A stretch of DNA of 5,415 bases from Gammaproteobacteria bacterium (lineage in GTDB: Bacteria > Pseudomonadota > Gammaproteobacteria > SMWH01). The position numbers were made by a program, and so were the translations under genes. The notes below the pieces were generated by a model. That model worked only from the letters and a program-made list of their open reading frames with translations, made no database searches and was not told where the DNA came from. This document shows positions 5,012 through 5,415 of the stretch, one piece after another; within the stretch, counting starts at the first letter, position 1; the number at the start of each line of letters is the position of its first letter. The stretch lies in contig SMWH01000150.1 in the NCBI GenBank assembly GCA_004357005.1, positions 1 through 5,415 of the forward strand, written 5' to 3'.

Positions 5012-5415
5012 CCGTCTTTCCTTGCCTGTTCGATCTGTTTGAACAGCCTGTCCATTTCCTCAACGGAGAGGTCGTCACCGTTCATGTCCAAAAGAGCGTT
5101 GGCGGCAGCCGCGGGGGACCCGTCAAAGAAAGTGGCCACCAGACGCTTCAGGGCCGACTCACGGGCAACGTCTCTGGCCGCAACCGGCGCAAAAACGTAG
5201 CGCGGCCCGTCCACCCGATGCTGTACGGTGCCCTTTTTCTCCAACTTGCTCAGCAAGGCCCGAACCGCCGAATAGCTGGGCGGATCAGGCAATTCAGCCC
5301 GTACGTCAGCGGCGGTGGCTTCACGGTGCCGGTAGAGGATGTCCATGATCTGGCGTTCTCTGCGGCTCAGGGCTTCATGCAGGGCTTGATCGGGGGAATG
5401 TTGGCTTTTGTCTGG
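5008..5415 (-). CDS. BlaI/MecI-family winged-helix repressor (N-terminus outside window)
   Basis: The frame is open from the right edge to a TGA at 5010-5008, giving 135 visible residues. The ATG at 5346 is internal: the 23 residues upstream include LSRRERQIMDIL, the typical first helix of this family, and contain no ATG, GTG or TTG start, so the true start lies beyond 5415. Visible residues 15-75 form the winged-helix DNA-binding domain, with the recognition-helix region at PSYSAVRALLSKLEKKG (46-62) and the wing at GPRYVFAP (70-77). Residues 79-135 are the dimerisation part, with FFDGSPAA and DDLSVEEMDRL. These repressors bind as dimers to their own promoter and target promoters and are inactivated by the partner M56 protease. 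There are no cysteines, which argues against CopY-type metal sensing. The stop overlaps the protease GTG start, so the two form an operon. Confidence 0.95.
   Translation of the reverse strand, partial: PDKSQHSPDQALHEALSRRERQIMDILYRHREATAADVRAELPDPPSYSAVRALLSKLEKKGTVQHRVDGPRYVFAPVAARDVARESALKRLVATFFDGSPAAAANALLDMNGDDLSVEEMDRLFKQIEQARKDG
5019..5023 (-). promoter_or_regulatory. Ribosome site for the GTG start of the M56 gene
   Basis: On the minus strand AAGGA lies 7 nt before the GTG at 5011-5009, inside the last codons of the repressor gene. It supports the GTG as the true start, which together with the GTGA overlap implies coupled translation of repressor and protease. Confidence 0.7.

Noticed and set aside
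5344..5346. ATG at 5346 as start of the BlaI-like repressor
   Set aside because: Typical family sequence continues upstream in frame (LSRRERQI), so the gene is truncated by the window edge rather than starting here.

Overview
This 5.4 kb window is GC-rich, densely packed bacterial DNA. It most likely comes from a gammaproteobacterium or another Gram-negative proteobacterium. That placement is inferred from Sec-type signal peptides on small periplasmic-looking proteins, canonical AAGGAG/GAGG ribosome binding sites, a GTG start, and a BlaI-like repressor paired with an M56 peptidase. No RNA gene, insertion sequence, CRISPR array or convincing factor-independent terminator was seen.

Layout. (1) Positions 1-453 (+) are the C-terminal part of an ankyrin-repeat protein whose start lies off the left edge. 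(2) Positions 502-2016 (+) encode a complete DASS/SLC13-family sodium:anion symporter. (3) Positions 2495-2010 (-) encode a small secreted Gly/Tyr-rich protein of unknown function; its 3' end overlaps the transporter's 3' end by 7 bp. Its start region is built from a 15-bp tandem repeat that duplicates the Shine-Dalgarno/ATG unit. (4) Positions 2496-2663 are a divergent intergenic region with two perfect inverted repeats. (5) Positions 2664-3281 (+) encode a second secreted protein of unknown function, rich in Arg, Tyr and His; its stop overlaps the next gene's stop by 4 bp. (6) Positions 5415-2010 on the minus strand include a translationally coupled pair: a BlaI/MecI-type winged-helix repressor (5415-5008, N-terminus off the right edge) and an M56 (BlaR1-like) membrane metallopeptidase (5011-3278), overlapping by a GTGA.

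How the parts fit. The repressor and the M56 protease form a classical sensor-protease/repressor module: the membrane protease perceives a signal and inactivates the repressor, derepressing target genes. Here the extracytoplasmic part of the protease is not a penicillin-binding domain. It is a Pro/Ala-rich linker with an internal 30-residue repeat followed by a highly charged Gln/Arg/Glu coiled coil, so the signal is probably not a beta-lactam bound by acylation. The last membrane segment of the protease is preceded by a near-ideal internal Shine-Dalgarno and an in-frame ATG, and the segment itself reads like a signal peptide. This raises the possibility that the C-terminal domain is also made as a separate secreted protein. 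The two small secreted proteins share a divergent control region, and nothing in the sequence directly links them to the BlaI/M56 pair. The transporter and ankyrin genes look like ordinary neighbours.
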